Of a stretch of DNA of 64,000 bases, positions 1 to 12,100 are shown piece after piece. Both the position numbers and the translations under genes were made by a program. The notes below the pieces were generated by a model, which was not told the DNA's origin, did not search any database, and was given only the letters and a program-made list of their open reading frames with translations. Positions within the stretch are counted from its first letter, which is position 1. Each line of letters opens with the position of its first letter. The stretch comes from Symsagittifera roscoffensis (lineage: Eukaryota > Xenacoelomorpha > Acoela > Convolutidae), in contig NC_087064.1 of the NCBI RefSeq assembly GCF_963678635.1, positions 80,389,526-80,453,525 of the forward strand, in the 5' to 3' direction.

Positions 1-1313
1 ATTCCCGCTCTTCCCACTGTTCTCCTCAAATCTTCTAGTGTTAAAATGGATATCGGCGATCCACTGTCGATCCAAATGTTCATCGGGTGCCCATTAATGT
101 ATAATTTGAGTTTAGGTCCGGCAACTTTCAATACTGTTTCCTTCTTCCGTCTAATTGCCATAACCATGTAGTCGTCTGAACTTTCTGATGACCAGCTGTG
201 GTGTTCTCGTTTAACGAAACCTACTGAATTTGCCGCCACTTGGGGCCCCACGTCATCCGAGGGGGTATCTTCTTCCTCGAATAGCTCATTTCCTTGGATT
301 AATCTAACCGGTTGTCCCCCCCCCCTGGATTGTTGTTTTCCCCGGCAAGTCCTCTCAAAATGCCCGATCTTTTTGCAAAAATTGCATGTGACGGCTCTTG
401 CTGGGCATCGTTGTCGGTGCTCTGGGGTGAAGTTCGGTTGATTGCAATTGTAACATCTTCGCTCTTGCATTCGTTCTTGTGTTCGACCTCCTCCACGATT
501 TGGATATTGGCCCCGTCCCCTTGGCATTCCTCGTCCCCTGGATCCAAGAATATTGCTGATTGGTTCCGTTTTGATCTGCAGGGAACCCCCTGGCGATGGA
601 TACGCCATTCCCGTGGAACCGGATGCGACGCCCTTGTAACTCTTTGCGTACTTGTCTCCTCTTTCATATGACATTGCGATTCTCAATGCTTCCTCCGGGG
701 TTTTAGTTTCCCTACACAGCTCGTTCTGCGCGTCCCTGTTCCTCATGTTGAAAATAAATATGTCTCTCACCATTTTCCGCTCCTGGGTGCCCAAATTGCA
801 TCTTGCCGCCATTCCACTAAGTTCTGCATAGAACGATTCTAAGCTTTCACCCTCCTTTTGTTTCCTCGACAACATCTGGTACATCTCGTACGTTTCGTTT
901 TGCTCTTTCTGAAAAAGAGCTACACAGGTATCCAAAAAACGTGGGTATCGTATTGTTTCCATATCTAAATGTGGATGCTGATTATGCAAAGCTCTCTGTC
1001 CCTCGTGTCCCAGGCATAAGTACAGATTCGATATCAGTGTACGTTCGCCTTCTGCCCGTGGTTTTCCACCAATGTCACCCAGGTCATTAATCTGTACTTC
1101 AGTTAATGTCGATGCGAAGTAATATTCCGACGAGACTAGTCCATGTTTCGCCACCATTGCCCAATGATATCTTTGTTTCCAGTGTTCCCATAAGAGTTGT
1201 GGTTCCGCCTGATTCGGAGGCCAGAAAGCCACAATTCCAAGGGTTTTTCCCCCCTCCATCCACTGACTGCGCCATAACAAGGTTTCCCAAGATTTTATGC
1301 TGAGGCGTTGCAT
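1..1313 (-). mobile_element. Ty3/gypsy retrotransposon, gag and protease part, cut by window edge
   Basis: One frame on the minus strand stays open from about 1342 (TGA just upstream) to base 1; the first ATG is at 1313, giving at least 437 codons. Order: a capsid-like Gag region with WEHWKQRY-like and FLDTCVALFQ-like stretches, an R/G-rich linker near 480-560, two zinc knuckles at about 370-450 (one starting CYNC, one CNFCKKIGHFERTC), then a retropepsin with active-site stretch IDSGSPISIL at about 20-70. Gag and protease are in one frame with no stop between them, as in several animal gypsy lineages. The rest of Pol would lie to the left of the window. The long terminal repeat should lie above 1342, but no second copy is present to define it. 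The open frame suggests a fairly young element. It is called from motifs, not from an alignment. Confidence 0.88.
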
Positions 1314-2411
1314 ACCATGCGCGCATACAATCTTCGATCAAAATGTCTAGCTTTCGTTTTTTCATATACCCATATTAAAAGTTTACCAAAAACTTTGTCG
1401 GGGTCTTCGCTTCACTTAAATAAGTTCTTCTCACTACTGCTGATCAAAAAAGGTCTCAATGAGCAGCCTTCGTTGTTAGCAAGAGAATACCATTTCTGAT
1501 ATGACGATATGACGGCAAAAATTTATAGCTTGATCCATTTGTCACAACAAATATATCGTTCAAACAGCAAATATGCAAATGTGTTTGCAATTCGTCCGTG
1601 TTAAATCAATTGCTCTCGGAAACTCAGCTGGCATATCTGTAGAGCCGTAGAACCTGATAGGTTCCGGTTTTTCTGGTACCTACAAATCTAAAAAAAAAGC
1701 ATTGCCTCGTAATGTTTTCATCCCATGGGCGCTGAGCCTGAGCATTTTTCAGATCTATTCTTTGAAAAATAATAAAAATGTGACTTCCCGGCTGTTACAT
1801 TGCTTCTCTTTGTCAGGCTTTGGTTTTTGTTTTAATGGATTCATTTGATCTGCTGGGAATCTATTGCATGCTTTTTTAAATTTTTTTTTCAGCGCGATCG
1901 CGATTGAGCTGATTAATTGTTCATCATTGCTTGACTATATTAGTTTGATGATTCTTCTTCTTCTTTCTCTTGTAGATGAAATGAAACTTTTATTCATTTC
2001 CATTGTATCGCTTTTAAATCCTTCTCATATTCTGTTTTCACAATTTTAGTGCAAAAAATTACTTATTCTAGTGCATAGTCTAGCATATTTTTCTTTCAGC
2101 CAATTTTTTAAGGATCCGGTTGGATTGCTTCTTTTATGCTTACCATCAATCTTTCTGGCGCTTTTTCCAAATTCAAGTTCAATTCCTTTTATTGTTCTTC
2201 TTTCATGCACTACAAAAAATTTTTTGGTTTTTTCAGAGGATCTGCCTGAAATCTATGGGAATTGCTATCTTCTTTATAGGCTCGATATACACTGTTGTAG
2301 CATACCAGGTTCCTATAGGCATCATATGGAATGTTTCCAAATCGCTTTTTTGGTTTTCTGCGTCAGTTTTTTCGTTGAGACATGGCACTGAATCGGCCAT
2401 AGCTATCATAT

Positions 2412-2465
2412 TGTCTGTTTCTGTTTTCTTAGATGTCTGTTTCTGTTTTCTTAGATGTCTGTTTG
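2412..2465. repeat. 21-bp tandem repeat, about 2.5 copies
   Basis: The unit TGTCTGTTTCTGTTTTCTTA (plus GA) is repeated without change about 2.5 times. It is a simple local duplication in T-rich DNA with no coding context. Confidence 0.85.
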
Positions 2466-2835
2466 GGTCATCCAAAGTACTATTTTCTGCGTTTCGAAAT
2501 CAAATTAATCACTGATTGACATCACAGTGAAATGTGCTTGGTTTAGATTTTTCTGACCAGCTTAGGTTACAAATTCTTTAAATCCAACTTCGTCAACGTT
2601 TTTATCTGGATTTCCGACTCATCTGATTCTCCGTTTGTAAGTTTGTGCCCAATAACTTTTTTTCAAATAGTGTCCACTGTTTGCTCTGCAAGCTTTTTGG
2701 AAGTGGCTTATTTGCCCACTTGGACTAGTTTTTGTCCTTGGCTGAAAATGATTTCAGCTGCCCGTTCGAATAGATTCTACTATCAAAGCATTGTTTTATG
2801 GCTTGTGCGCTTTGTTACTGGTACTTTCTATTTCT

Positions 2836-3060
2836 AGTTTTTGTTCCGACCATTTGAAAAATGGGGAACTTAGTATTCGGGTGCGTTTTGATTTTTTTTT
2901 CTGTTTTCCACGCAAAATCAGGTACTATAAAAAGTTATCGAAATGAGTCGAGTGAAAGTAGTTTTTGGAGTTTTTAGCGCCATTGTGTAAACAAGGGTTA
3001 AAATTCCAAAAATTTCTGCAAAAAATTTTGACAAAATTTTTGAATTATTTTTACAATTTT
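2836..3060 (+). repeat. Dispersed repeat, TTTTTGTTCCGAC family, copy 1
   Basis: Starts near TTTTTGTTCCGACCATTTG, continues through GGGGAACTTAGTATTCGG, CAAAATCAGGTAC, and TTTTAGCGCCATT, and fades in a run of A/T. The same order recurs at 48305-48600, in part at 37608-37705, and reversed at 4620-5032. No coding capacity. Probably a non-autonomous transposon. Confidence 0.7.
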
Positions 3061-4110
3061 CTTTCCGAATGGCTTTTTAATATGAGTGTTGCATTTGCTT
3101 AAGTTTTTGTTCAGATCTTTTTATAACACCATGCAGAAAAAAAACGACTAATTAGAAGAAAAAAAATTTTTTTTTGTATTTTTCTAAGACTGTGGTTGGA
3201 ACATTGTGCTACTTGCACAGTAACCGGCTATCCTTGTTTTTGGTTTATAATTTGTTGGTCTATATCTTTGGTGTATATCTTTGATCTGTTCAGCTGCTTC
3301 GTGGTCTTGAATAGCCACCTCTGCATCCAACTTTGACTACATGTTAATTGCTTATTCCCACGCTTCTTGTGGGTTTATTGTCTTGACGAGCAAGTCTTTC
3401 GCTCTCTTCTCGTTGTTCATTTGTGCCGCAAACACCGTGACTCTTTCCGCCTTGCGTTACCCCAATCCAACGTTTATTCCAGGTCGACTAGTTACGCATG
3501 GAATGTTTGAAATGGTTTTTCGTCGTTATTGATTAGATTGATGTTCGCTATCTTTCGACAAAATGACCGCGTTCGTCATTGCTTAAAACATCGATCAATG
3601 ATGTGTTTTGTCTTTTCATCTGCCTGGTCCCATTTCGTTGCCCTGTTCAACCATTTTTTCCTTGCCACTATTTTACTTCCAATTTCGTGCGTCAGCTTCA
3701 TTTGTTGATAGCAGATCTATCGATCCTTTTTGTGGTTTCGTTTCCCCATCTATCAGGTCGCGAAGTCAGTTCTTTTCACTTTGTTCTTATCTCGAAACAA
3801 TTCGCTTAAGTTAAAACTCGCATTCACCAATATATACCGTTTTAGATTTTGTAATGGTGATTCCTTTGTCGCCTTTGAACAAAACGGTAGTTTTACAACG
3901 AATTATTTTTATCTGCTCACAGCAACTTGTTGCAAATTTTTTTACGAGCTATACGATATGTTATGATAACTGAATCGGATTCCACTGTGAATCTTAATAG
4001 CTCGATATTTTACTTAGACTCAGTAGGTCTAGTTCTCTTTTTCTCAATTAGGTTCTTAAAAAACGTTTCATGACGTTCAACTTAAGGGACATTGCGACTA
4101 CTGCTAAGTC

Positions 4111-4138
4111 GTATCACTAGGATTCTTCCTAGTGATAC
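4111..4138. repeat. Perfect 12-bp fold-back with 4-nt loop
   Basis: GTATCACTAGGA is followed after TTCT by its exact reverse complement. It is 40 bp from a second, longer fold-back (4178-4226). Too short for a microRNA precursor and not next to a gene. Confidence 0.85.
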
Positions 4139-4177
4139 AAGGTCACTAATCAACTGCCATCAAAGCTAAACGTACTC

Positions 4178-4226
4178 CTGGAACATGCTAAGTTACTTAA
4201 TTGATCTTTAGCTTAGCATGTTCCAG
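4178..4226. repeat. Perfect 15-bp inverted repeat with 19-nt spacer
   Basis: CTGGAACATGCTAAG at 4178-4192 and its exact reverse complement at 4212-4226. With the neighbouring fold-back it may be a small fold-back transposon or a secondary structure of unknown role. Confidence 0.85.
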
Positions 4227-4619
4227 AAATACATTTTTTAACCAATCGTATAAGGCTCCCTCGGAATCAGTGTAATATGGCATATCAGATTTGTCGTCAA
4301 CGAAGAACCGTAAAACCTGTCTAGTCTTATAATCGTATAAAATAAAGTATCATATGATGTATCACAAAATTGTTGAGTGATCTATGGAAGATTTTAACAA
4401 AAAGAGATGCATTTTCTGGAATTTTCACGAACAACGTAGAAACCTTGCTGTAACAACAGGCCACCTTTTAAAAGTCAGTAGTCATAAAACAACGATAGTC
4501 GGTTACGTGAATGTTCCGACCATAGTCTCAAAAAATACAAACATGTTCTTTGAAGGTGGTGTCCTTTTTTCTGCGTGATGTAATAAAAAGGTCTAAGTGA
4601 AAAACTAAAAGCAAGGCAT

Positions 4620-5032
4620 ATTCAACAATTGCAGTGGAATAGTCAAACTGAAAAGCAATTTTTGTAGAAAAATGTCTTAGAAAAAAATGACAAAAAAAGT
4701 TTTAAAATGGCGCTTAAAACTGCAAAAAACATTACTCAACAAAAAATAAATTTTCAGGGCTTAAACTAAGCAACTTTAAGCCTGCTTGATCACTTTACTT
4801 AAACCAAAAGACGCCAAAAGTTAAAAATTTTAAACTGATTTTCTCAATACTGAGAACTTTTATTTCTTTTTCGAATTACGACTGAATTACTTGTTCGAAT
4901 TACGACTGAGAGATGTTTAATATGATCTATCACCCGACCCATTCCAATGATTACTTTTGGTGCCTCATTTTCCGTGGAAAAATAACGCCCGAATACAAAG
5001 TTTCTCACCATTTTCAATAGTCGGAACAAAAA
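4620..5032 (-). repeat. Dispersed repeat, TTTTTGTTCCGAC family, reverse copy
   Basis: On the minus strand it reads TTTTTTGTTCCGACTATTG, then TTTGTATTCGGGCG, and further on a segment resembling AGCGCCATTTTAAAAC. The order is the same as in the copies at 2836 and 48305. Confidence 0.6.
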
Positions 5033-5259
5033 ATGGATTCAATTAAATTTTACCATACATAACGAGATTATTTTTAGTTTAAAAAACACGTTAAATTTTT
5101 CGTTAATTTATGAGGGTTCGAAAATAGCCAATTTGTGGGCTCAAAATGTATAAATGTTCATTAACGTGTAGCGTAAACGACGAACTAATCCGGCTTAGTA
5201 TTCAATATCCAATTTAAATTAAGCATGTTGATTCACCAAAAATGTAGATTTCGGAGATT

Positions 5260-7408
5260 GGTTCTCTAGGTCCGTTCACACACTCTAACTTAACGGCACC
5301 GCAAAGTGGTCCCTTTGGTAGTGAATTCAACGGGGCAACCGGGATTTACTACCCACAATCCCGAAAGGGTTAAGTTGGTGCCAAATAGTCTGTACCGTAC
5401 TATGTTACTTGCCCCCTTTTTATGCTGCTCTTGAGGCTGTCTCGCTCACTCTCGCCGATCGCAAGAATTTCCAGTAGTAATTGAATTCAGATAAATATTG
5501 GTCCAAATAGAGAAGACTCTAGGCGGCCCGAATATAATCTAGTAATCTAATCAAAAGGAAAGGGTCCACGATCAATCAACACAATGGCCTAATTGCAACT
5601 CGAATTCCAACTAACTTAGCCAACAATTCTCTCTTCTTTAGAGAATCCTAATTAACGAATTCCGCTCAATCACTCAGTCTGTCCTGCTTAAATTAATCGT
5701 GTCACTAAGGATCACTATTCCTTCGAGGTACTTCGACTGATCTCTTTAATTCGCGATTCCTAGTTCTCCAACTAATGAGAACCCAACTAACCTCACTACT
5801 AGTTATTACTGTTCTCCAAATAACTGATAACCAACTACCCTCACTAGTAGCTCAAACTGTTTTGCCTAAGAGTAGGCTGCTTGCTATTCTCTATAACGTT
5901 TGTCTATTTGATTTTTACTTATAGCTAGAGTTATCTCGTCCCTAAAAATCCTGACATTTACTTTGGTACTCATTTCGCGAGGTCTTAAATGAATTCTTTC
6001 TCTGACGACACTAGCTTTAATTTCCAAGTTCGTTACAAGTACCTCAAGCGAAGTTGTGCAAAATATCAAGTCCAATTGCACCTCTAAATCGAGTTATGTT
6101 TAATTAACCAATCTCCCAAGATTTTTATTTAATAATCCCATTAATGACCCGACCTCCCGAGGGTAGGGAAGCCCCTTTTTTGGATCGCTATTTCATTTCA
6201 AGCATCTTAATTCTGATCTATACCCTGTTGAAATCTCGACCTTCTAGCTGTCAGGGGAACGTAATTCGCTTACTAGGGGTCACATTGTGCTAAAAAGCCA
6301 TCTCCGGGGAGCTGGTTAAATATTTCGTCCATTCATATTATTTAGGAGTCCTACTTCTCATGCTATACCTCTGTTAATACTAATTTCCTCTGGGACTACT
6401 TTTCTTCTACCCTGACTGATTTTCTATTAATAGCGCATTCGCCAAGCTAAGTTGAACTCAATGTTTGCCAAGCCCACTTTAATTAGTTTCACTACTTCAA
6501 TCATACAATGTATAAGTTATATCTCTTCCAGCTTCTGCTCCATTTCCCAATAGGTAAGTTCCCTTTCAAAAATTAGTAAAGGGAGCCGATTCTCATTCCC
6601 AGGGGTTGGGGTTGAGGAATACGCCACTTTCCGGTGTTAATCCCAGGGTTTTCATGCAGTTTTAGTCCTAACCGCCCAAAGGTCAATTAGAGGTCACTCT
6701 GCGGTCACCCGGGGTGAACCTTCCACATTCAGGTTTGGAATCCCGTATGGGTCCGACCTACAAAGTTTCATCCGTATCCCGTTAATACTTCCTAAGTTAT
6801 CCCATTTATATTGTCCATTATCACCTCTCCCAGGAAAAGGCTATTAACACCGGAATGAGCCGCCGGAGGTGTTTCATTCACACGGGGTCTTCGAATATGA
6901 GTTGTAGTGCCTATTGCCGCCGTAAAATCAATATGCCGTCGCTCATTAATTTGCGTAAATTGCCTACTTCCGGGGTGGTTTTCCAAAGTGCTAATAACTG
7001 CCGGTTCAACCGCTGGATTTGACCCAAATTATAATACCTGTTATACCTCGTTGCTACCTGTGATATCTCAACGATTTAGCTCATTGCGTTCAGTTGGGCC
7101 CGAGAAACGACTCCCGGAAGTCGGGGTGGGGACTATTTGCTTAAGGCATAGCACCGGAAGCAGGGGTCCTGGGGTCCTAAACCTGAGCTTCCCCTATTTA
7201 GGTCTATAACATACAACATTTTGGTTCCATTCCAACCGCTAGTGGCCGAGTTCTAATAGGTCCATTTGCACTTCCGGGAACCGTTATCACTTGGGCCCGT
7301 TGGGTCTGGATTTTTGCATGCCCGGGTCAAGACATCTCTAATATCCGTCCTATGAGTTTCATCAAGCTAGCCCCGGTAGTTTCTATTTGAGGGAGGGGGG
7401 ATGGGGGG
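5260..7408. repeat. GC-richer repeat-like block, possibly the inside of a decayed LTR element
   Basis: Composition is richer in C and G than the flanks, and no long ORF is present. It contains a roughly 49-bp tandem duplication (5763-5811 and 5812-5860, units starting GTTCTCCAA). The part at 6080-6180 resembles 32165-32290: both have TATGTTTA, then CTCCCAA, TTTATTTAAT and ATCCC in the same order. The block ends in a polypurine tract (7388-7408). This suggests a repeated element, but no protein domain could be read on either strand, so the class is open. Confidence 0.35.
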
Positions 7409-7419
7409 TTGTAACATCT
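7388..7419 (+). other. Polypurine tract followed by TGTAACAT, candidate start of a 3' LTR
   Basis: GAGGGAGGGGGGATGGGGGG is followed directly by T-TGTAACATC. A purine run next to TGT is the usual layout at the junction of an LTR retrotransposon body and its 3' LTR. No second LTR copy is visible in the window, so this remains a suggestion. Confidence 0.3.
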
Positions 7420-7657
7420 TACTTCACCTGAGTTGCCATAGGAGGGACTATATCTTCGATGATTTGAACTATTTTGGACTTGACTGTTTGTTTACTTTTA
7501 TGCTTATCGTATTGATTCGTCAATACCGAGCTACGTACTACTCAATAACCTTCATTATACTGCGGGCATTTATCAAGGCAAACTCCCGAACGAAATATGA
7601 GTTTGGCGAAAAGTGTTAGGATCACCGATCCTACATATAAACTAAAAATAAATCAAT

Positions 7658-8254
7658 TTGTGCTTCTGTGATGAGAATATTTTCAAAAACACAATCAAAA
7701 CTTCCTATTTCTCTGTAAAAACTTGGATCATTTTCTCCTTAACTACACCGGGACTATTAAATGGCAGCCAGAACAATCAGTGCTTGACTCTTATACGGGC
7801 AGACTTGTTTCGTATAACCGGCCATGCAACGTATTACGTGTACCATACACTGCTAATGATTAATGACGACAAATGGATACAGAAAAGTATCAATTATCAT
7901 TTCGTAGAACTTCGTAGCCAACCAATAAGAGCACTAGCGTTCCCTCTCCCTTCGGCAAACTACGGCTGTGCAGATATCGGGTCTCAAAATTCAATCGACC
8001 TCTCCTTTGATTATAAGCACATGGTCAGAAAAAATGATTGCGAAAATTCAATTTCATATAACTCTCCACTATATAAACCAATCGAATATCACTCAAGAAT
8101 AAAAAGCACGAACTCCTTTCAAACTCATCCAAGGACCACGAATGTTCTAGTCAATCATATTGCTAATTTTTATCAAGGGAGTCAGAAGGAAATACTTGAA
8201 AGGTCGTTCGATAATCGCACAATAAATCGTAACAAATTAAAGACTACAGGTTAA
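7658..8254 (+). CDS. 198-residue ORF, unknown, doubtful
   Basis: Opens with ATG at 7658 and stays open for 198 codons in AT-rich DNA. The protein is rich in N, S, I and K with scattered Cys; I recognise no domain, signal peptide or repeat. No splice pattern or conserved neighbour supports it. It lies just after the possible LTR start at 7409, so it may be a chance ORF in repeat DNA or the remnant of an element. Treat it as unproven. Confidence 0.15.
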   Translation: MCFCDENIFKNTIKTSYFSVKTWIIFSLTTPGLLNGSQNNQCLTLIRADLFRITGHATYYVYHTLLMINDDKWIQKSINYHFVELRSQPIRALAFPLPSANYGCADIGSQNSIDLSFDYKHMVRKNDCENSISYNSPLYKPIEYHSRIKSTNSFQTHPRTTNVLVNHIANFYQGSQKEILERSFDNRTINRNKLKTTG

Positions 8255-9164
8255 CCAATTATTTTTATTACTTTCTAATCTACATTATCAATGACTAAAT
8301 TGAAACAATGGAAAAGAAATAAAAACAAAAGATAGAAAAATGGACCCTTTTTTTACAGGACGAAAAGAAAGAAGCTACAGGACAAACAGCTCGTGTAAAA
8401 TTGAAAACTTGAGATATTGACTAAGACTTAAAATCAAATTTCGACATCATTGTAAAACAAATTTTATCCCAAAAATTTAAACCACTATGCAACAAAAAAA
8501 CATAAAAATTCATCAAATTAGGAAACTTCAAAGACAAAATGCACAAGGATCTAAGATCAAAACAAATACTCACTGACCGTTCAGTATTTTAAACCTTAGT
8601 TTGACCATTTTCGAGGAATATTTTACTACAATGAAGAGGAAAGACTACAATCAATTAATAAAGTATTCTGAGTTAAATCGATGTTTTAGTTTTTAACTGG
8701 CATTCTTCGCCTGGGTACTGTGATGCTCAGAAACATATCCATGGGTTCCTGGGTTTGCATCCTTTAATTTCATCTGGCATGTAGATGCTCATCTCTCGAA
8801 TTAATGGACCGAATACCCGTGGCGAAAAAAAACAAGCTAAGTTGTTGATAAATTGAGAAAAGGAGATCCGAATATAAGCGAAGTAGAGGAATCTAATAAG
8901 AGAATATGAGGTTAAGAAATTTGAAAGAAGATCCGTAACTGCTGAGAGCTTAACTGGAAATAAATGAAAATTTGAATAAAATCTTATTCAGTATTTTAAC
9001 GCTAAGGCATACTGTTTTGGTACGAGCTACTGAATAATAGTGAGATAAAAACTGTGACAACTTACTCGAACAAAAATACTCAAAATAAAAATGGTATTAA
9101 TAATAATGCTCGGTCAATGCTGAAGCTCCTAAGCTTGAAGTCAAATTCCTGAAGACGCCTCAGG
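8255..9164. other. AT-rich interval containing the 3' untranslated region of the PHD gene
   Basis: No gene visible. The minus-strand PHD gene ends at 9165, so its 3' untranslated region must run into this interval. An ATTAAA signal on the minus strand near 8763 and AATAAA near 8262 are candidates for the poly(A) site; neither is decisive. Confidence 0.5.
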
Positions 9165-12100
9165 CTACGAAGACTTTAGTGTACAATTAGAACTCCGTGC
9201 GGAACGTTCAATTAACGTTTCCGCTGATAAGTAATTGCAATATATTGAGGCGATACTTGGTAATAATTGGGACAGAAGTGCATGTTTTAAGGTTACAGCA
9301 ACTTCAAAAATGGCTGCGGCAATATGAAACTGAAAATCTAAATTTCTTAATGCTGAGTCAGAAAATTGCACTTGGTCATGGAATCTTGGAAGGGATTTGA
9401 GCTCTTCGTTGGAGATTTCCGCGAGCTGCACGTCAGCAACTTGACGATGGTCTATCGAATTTCCTTCAGAATTGCTATCAAATTGCTGGAATATTTCGAT
9501 TGCTGGACTGCAATTAACAACACTTTCAGATTTGGAATCGTATGCAGTATTTAACATTGCATGAAGTTCGTAAGATTGGATCAAAATATTCGAAACCATC
9601 GGCACATCCGGCCTCTTTCGGGGTGACGATCGTCTTTCCGAGTTCGAACTTTGGTCCTTCTCGCTTCTATTGCGAGGCGACTTACCGCCAAATGATCCGC
9701 TACTGGATCGTCTCTCGGCATTGGATCCCCGCGAAGCTCTTCCAGTACCCGCGGAGCTATTGGTACCTCCTGAACCATTGCCAGAATCATTACCATCGTC
9801 ATCGGGAGGTCTCTTGCGGCGGTTACGGGAATCTTTGACGTCAGAAGAGCTAGATTTCAGTCCCTTTTTCCGCTCTTCTTCTTCTTTCTTGGAATCTTTG
9901 TTCAGACCAAATGCTGCTTTCATTTGCATCAACTGTTCGTTAAGCAGACTCTTATTTTTGATCAGAGTAGCTTTTAACAAAGCGCGTTTCTTAGATTTAT
10001 TTATCCCTCCTCCCGGTTGGGGTTTCAGAGCCGGATTACTTTCCTTATCATTTCCTGCGGTAGATTCAATCAGTTGTTCATTCAGCGGGGACTTTTGTTC
10101 ATCCACTTTTTCCTGGCCATCAGAAGGGCTGTCAGTAGACGGTTTTACAGAAGCCCTGAGAACTCTCTTTTCTGAGACTGGAGATTCAGATTCGCTATCA
10201 CCTTTAGTCTTGATTTCTAGACTTTTCATCTTTTCAATTACAGGGGCTGTTCTTTTTCTAGGCGTGTTTTTCCTTTTTGAAGAGGACAATTTCGGAGTCG
10301 GCTGTTTGGCTTCCATTTTTATTTCAACGACAGCCGTTTTTGTTTCACCCAGTGCGTTTCCAGACTCTTTCACCAAAGATTCTGGATCATCGACTACACT
10401 ACGAGTAGATCTTCTTGAAACAGCCGTTGGTTGGTCGATACTTTCAGTTAACTTAGGCGTGCCTTTGGTTCCAATAGATTTCGACTTCGATCTCTTCGAA
10501 GGTATCGTCGAAGACCGTCGCGCTATTTTAAGCAGTGTAACGTTACTTTTTCTCTCCATTCGCTTCTTTTTTAGAAGCAACGCGAAGCTGTCCTTCTTTT
10601 GGCTGAGCCTGGAAACACTTTCAGTCGGCTTCGTACCCATCTCAGATTTCTTCGTAATGACAATTTTTCTGGCAGGCAAGCCGATATCAAATAGGCCCAT
10701 TTTTGAGAATGCCGATCGATTTTTCGTAGTCTGTGTTCCTGGTGCTTGACTGGATTCATTCATCGCCGGTTTCTTTTCAATTTCTACTGGTCTAACTGTT
10801 GTAGGACTCTTTTGCTTTTCTTTAGGTTTCTGAGCCTTAGGATTTTTCGGTATACATTTGGGACACACATACTCTTCGCCGGTTTTTGCCATCAATTTGC
10901 CATCGGCTAGACTGACTTTCACACATGAGCCATGATACCATTCATTGCATTTATCGCAGCAAATCATGAACCTTCCTCCATGTGGTTTGCGACATATACA
11001 CCAAACATCATTATTTTTCTTCTTCTTGGAAAGATTTAAGCGCTGGCGTACTGCTGCAACTGCTTTGCTTTGCTGACTCGTCAATTTCTTCGCCGAAACA
11101 CTGACAGATTTTTTGCCCCTTTTCGCTCCTTTGGTAGTTTTCGGAGAGGGTTTGGTCAGCTTTCCATTCTTCCTTTTGGAACGTGATTTGTCGTTTTTCA
11201 GTTTTTCTTTCTTTACAGGGGAGTTTTTCATTGGCCCACTTTTGAACAAGGCTCTTACTGCGCTCTTTGGCGGAGAGCTAAGATTGAAAGAAACAGGAGT
11301 TTTCTTTTTAGGCGTGCGTTTCGACAAATCAATTGTTTTTGCATTCGGATTGAACCCCAATTCAGTTAGATCTCTGAAAGATCCGCCTTTCTTGAAATAG
11401 GATGGGATTGCCTTCCTGTCTGATCCTATCATTGTTTTAAAGCCACCTAGAGTTGCAGTGTCGATTCCTTCTTCATTGGAGTTTTCCTGCTTCTCTTCAG
11501 TGAAATACAAAACCGACTCGTCATTATTCATTCGCGAAGGAACAACAGTAGCGAGAAAATCATTGTCTTCCGAAGACACTCCACCACCACCTGCACTTCC
11601 ATTTGTTAGATTAGTGAATCCGTTTCTTATCGCAGCAGGTAAAGATGTCGGCGAATCACTGCCACTTGAAGAGTTAAAACCATCGTCATGCGGTTCATTT
11701 ACAACAGCAGAATCTTCGGCAAACGGCGTGAATGGAGGAAACATTCGATTCATTTCCTCTTGCGTGGAGTCATTTGCGAGTAGGCCTCCGAATTTGTTTC
11801 TCTTTCTCCTCGAATTTGATATTAGGAAATCGCCTCCTGTACTCTGGTCCCCTGAGTCGGTGTCCGAAACATTTGCTGCTATTCGAGTATTGATTGCCGA
11901 CGTTTGGTTAGCTTTCAGCATCCCATGGTTAGATATTTGGATTGCATTTTCCGAATTAAAGGCAAATTTGTTATACTTTTTGCCAGGGTACAATGAGTAA
12001 CCATGCTCTGATATTATCCGACTTTGCTCAAAAATTTGAAAATCGTGCTCGGCAGCAGCAGACTGAGCAGCATACAGCTCCGCTTCGGGCAACTCAGGAG

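Larger units (their letters stand above)
1314..5260. other. AT-rich non-coding stretch with repeats and fold-backs
   Basis: No ORF here looks coding: those present are short, T-rich and hydrophobic by composition. It must contain the upstream long terminal repeat of the gypsy element. It also holds a 21-bp tandem repeat (2412-2465), two copies of a dispersed repeat containing TTTTTGTTCCGAC (about 2836-3060 forward and 4620-5032 reverse), and two perfect fold-backs near 4.1-4.2 kb. Confidence 0.6.

Noticed and set aside
1544-1570. 5' LTR end and primer-binding site of the gypsy element
   Set aside because: On the minus strand TTGTGACA is followed by TGGATCAAGC, which would fit, but no second LTR copy is in the window and no tRNA match could be confirmed.
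1864-2515. Several hydrophobic ORFs of 60-131 codons as small membrane proteins
   Set aside because: They overlap in different frames in T-rich DNA; TTT/TTC/CTT runs give Phe/Leu-rich readings by composition, and one crosses a simple tandem repeat.
9670-10749. 359-codon plus-strand ORF
   Set aside because: Antisense shadow of the PHD gene; its Ser/Leu/Phe-rich content mirrors the Lys/Ser/Glu-rich codons on the other strand.
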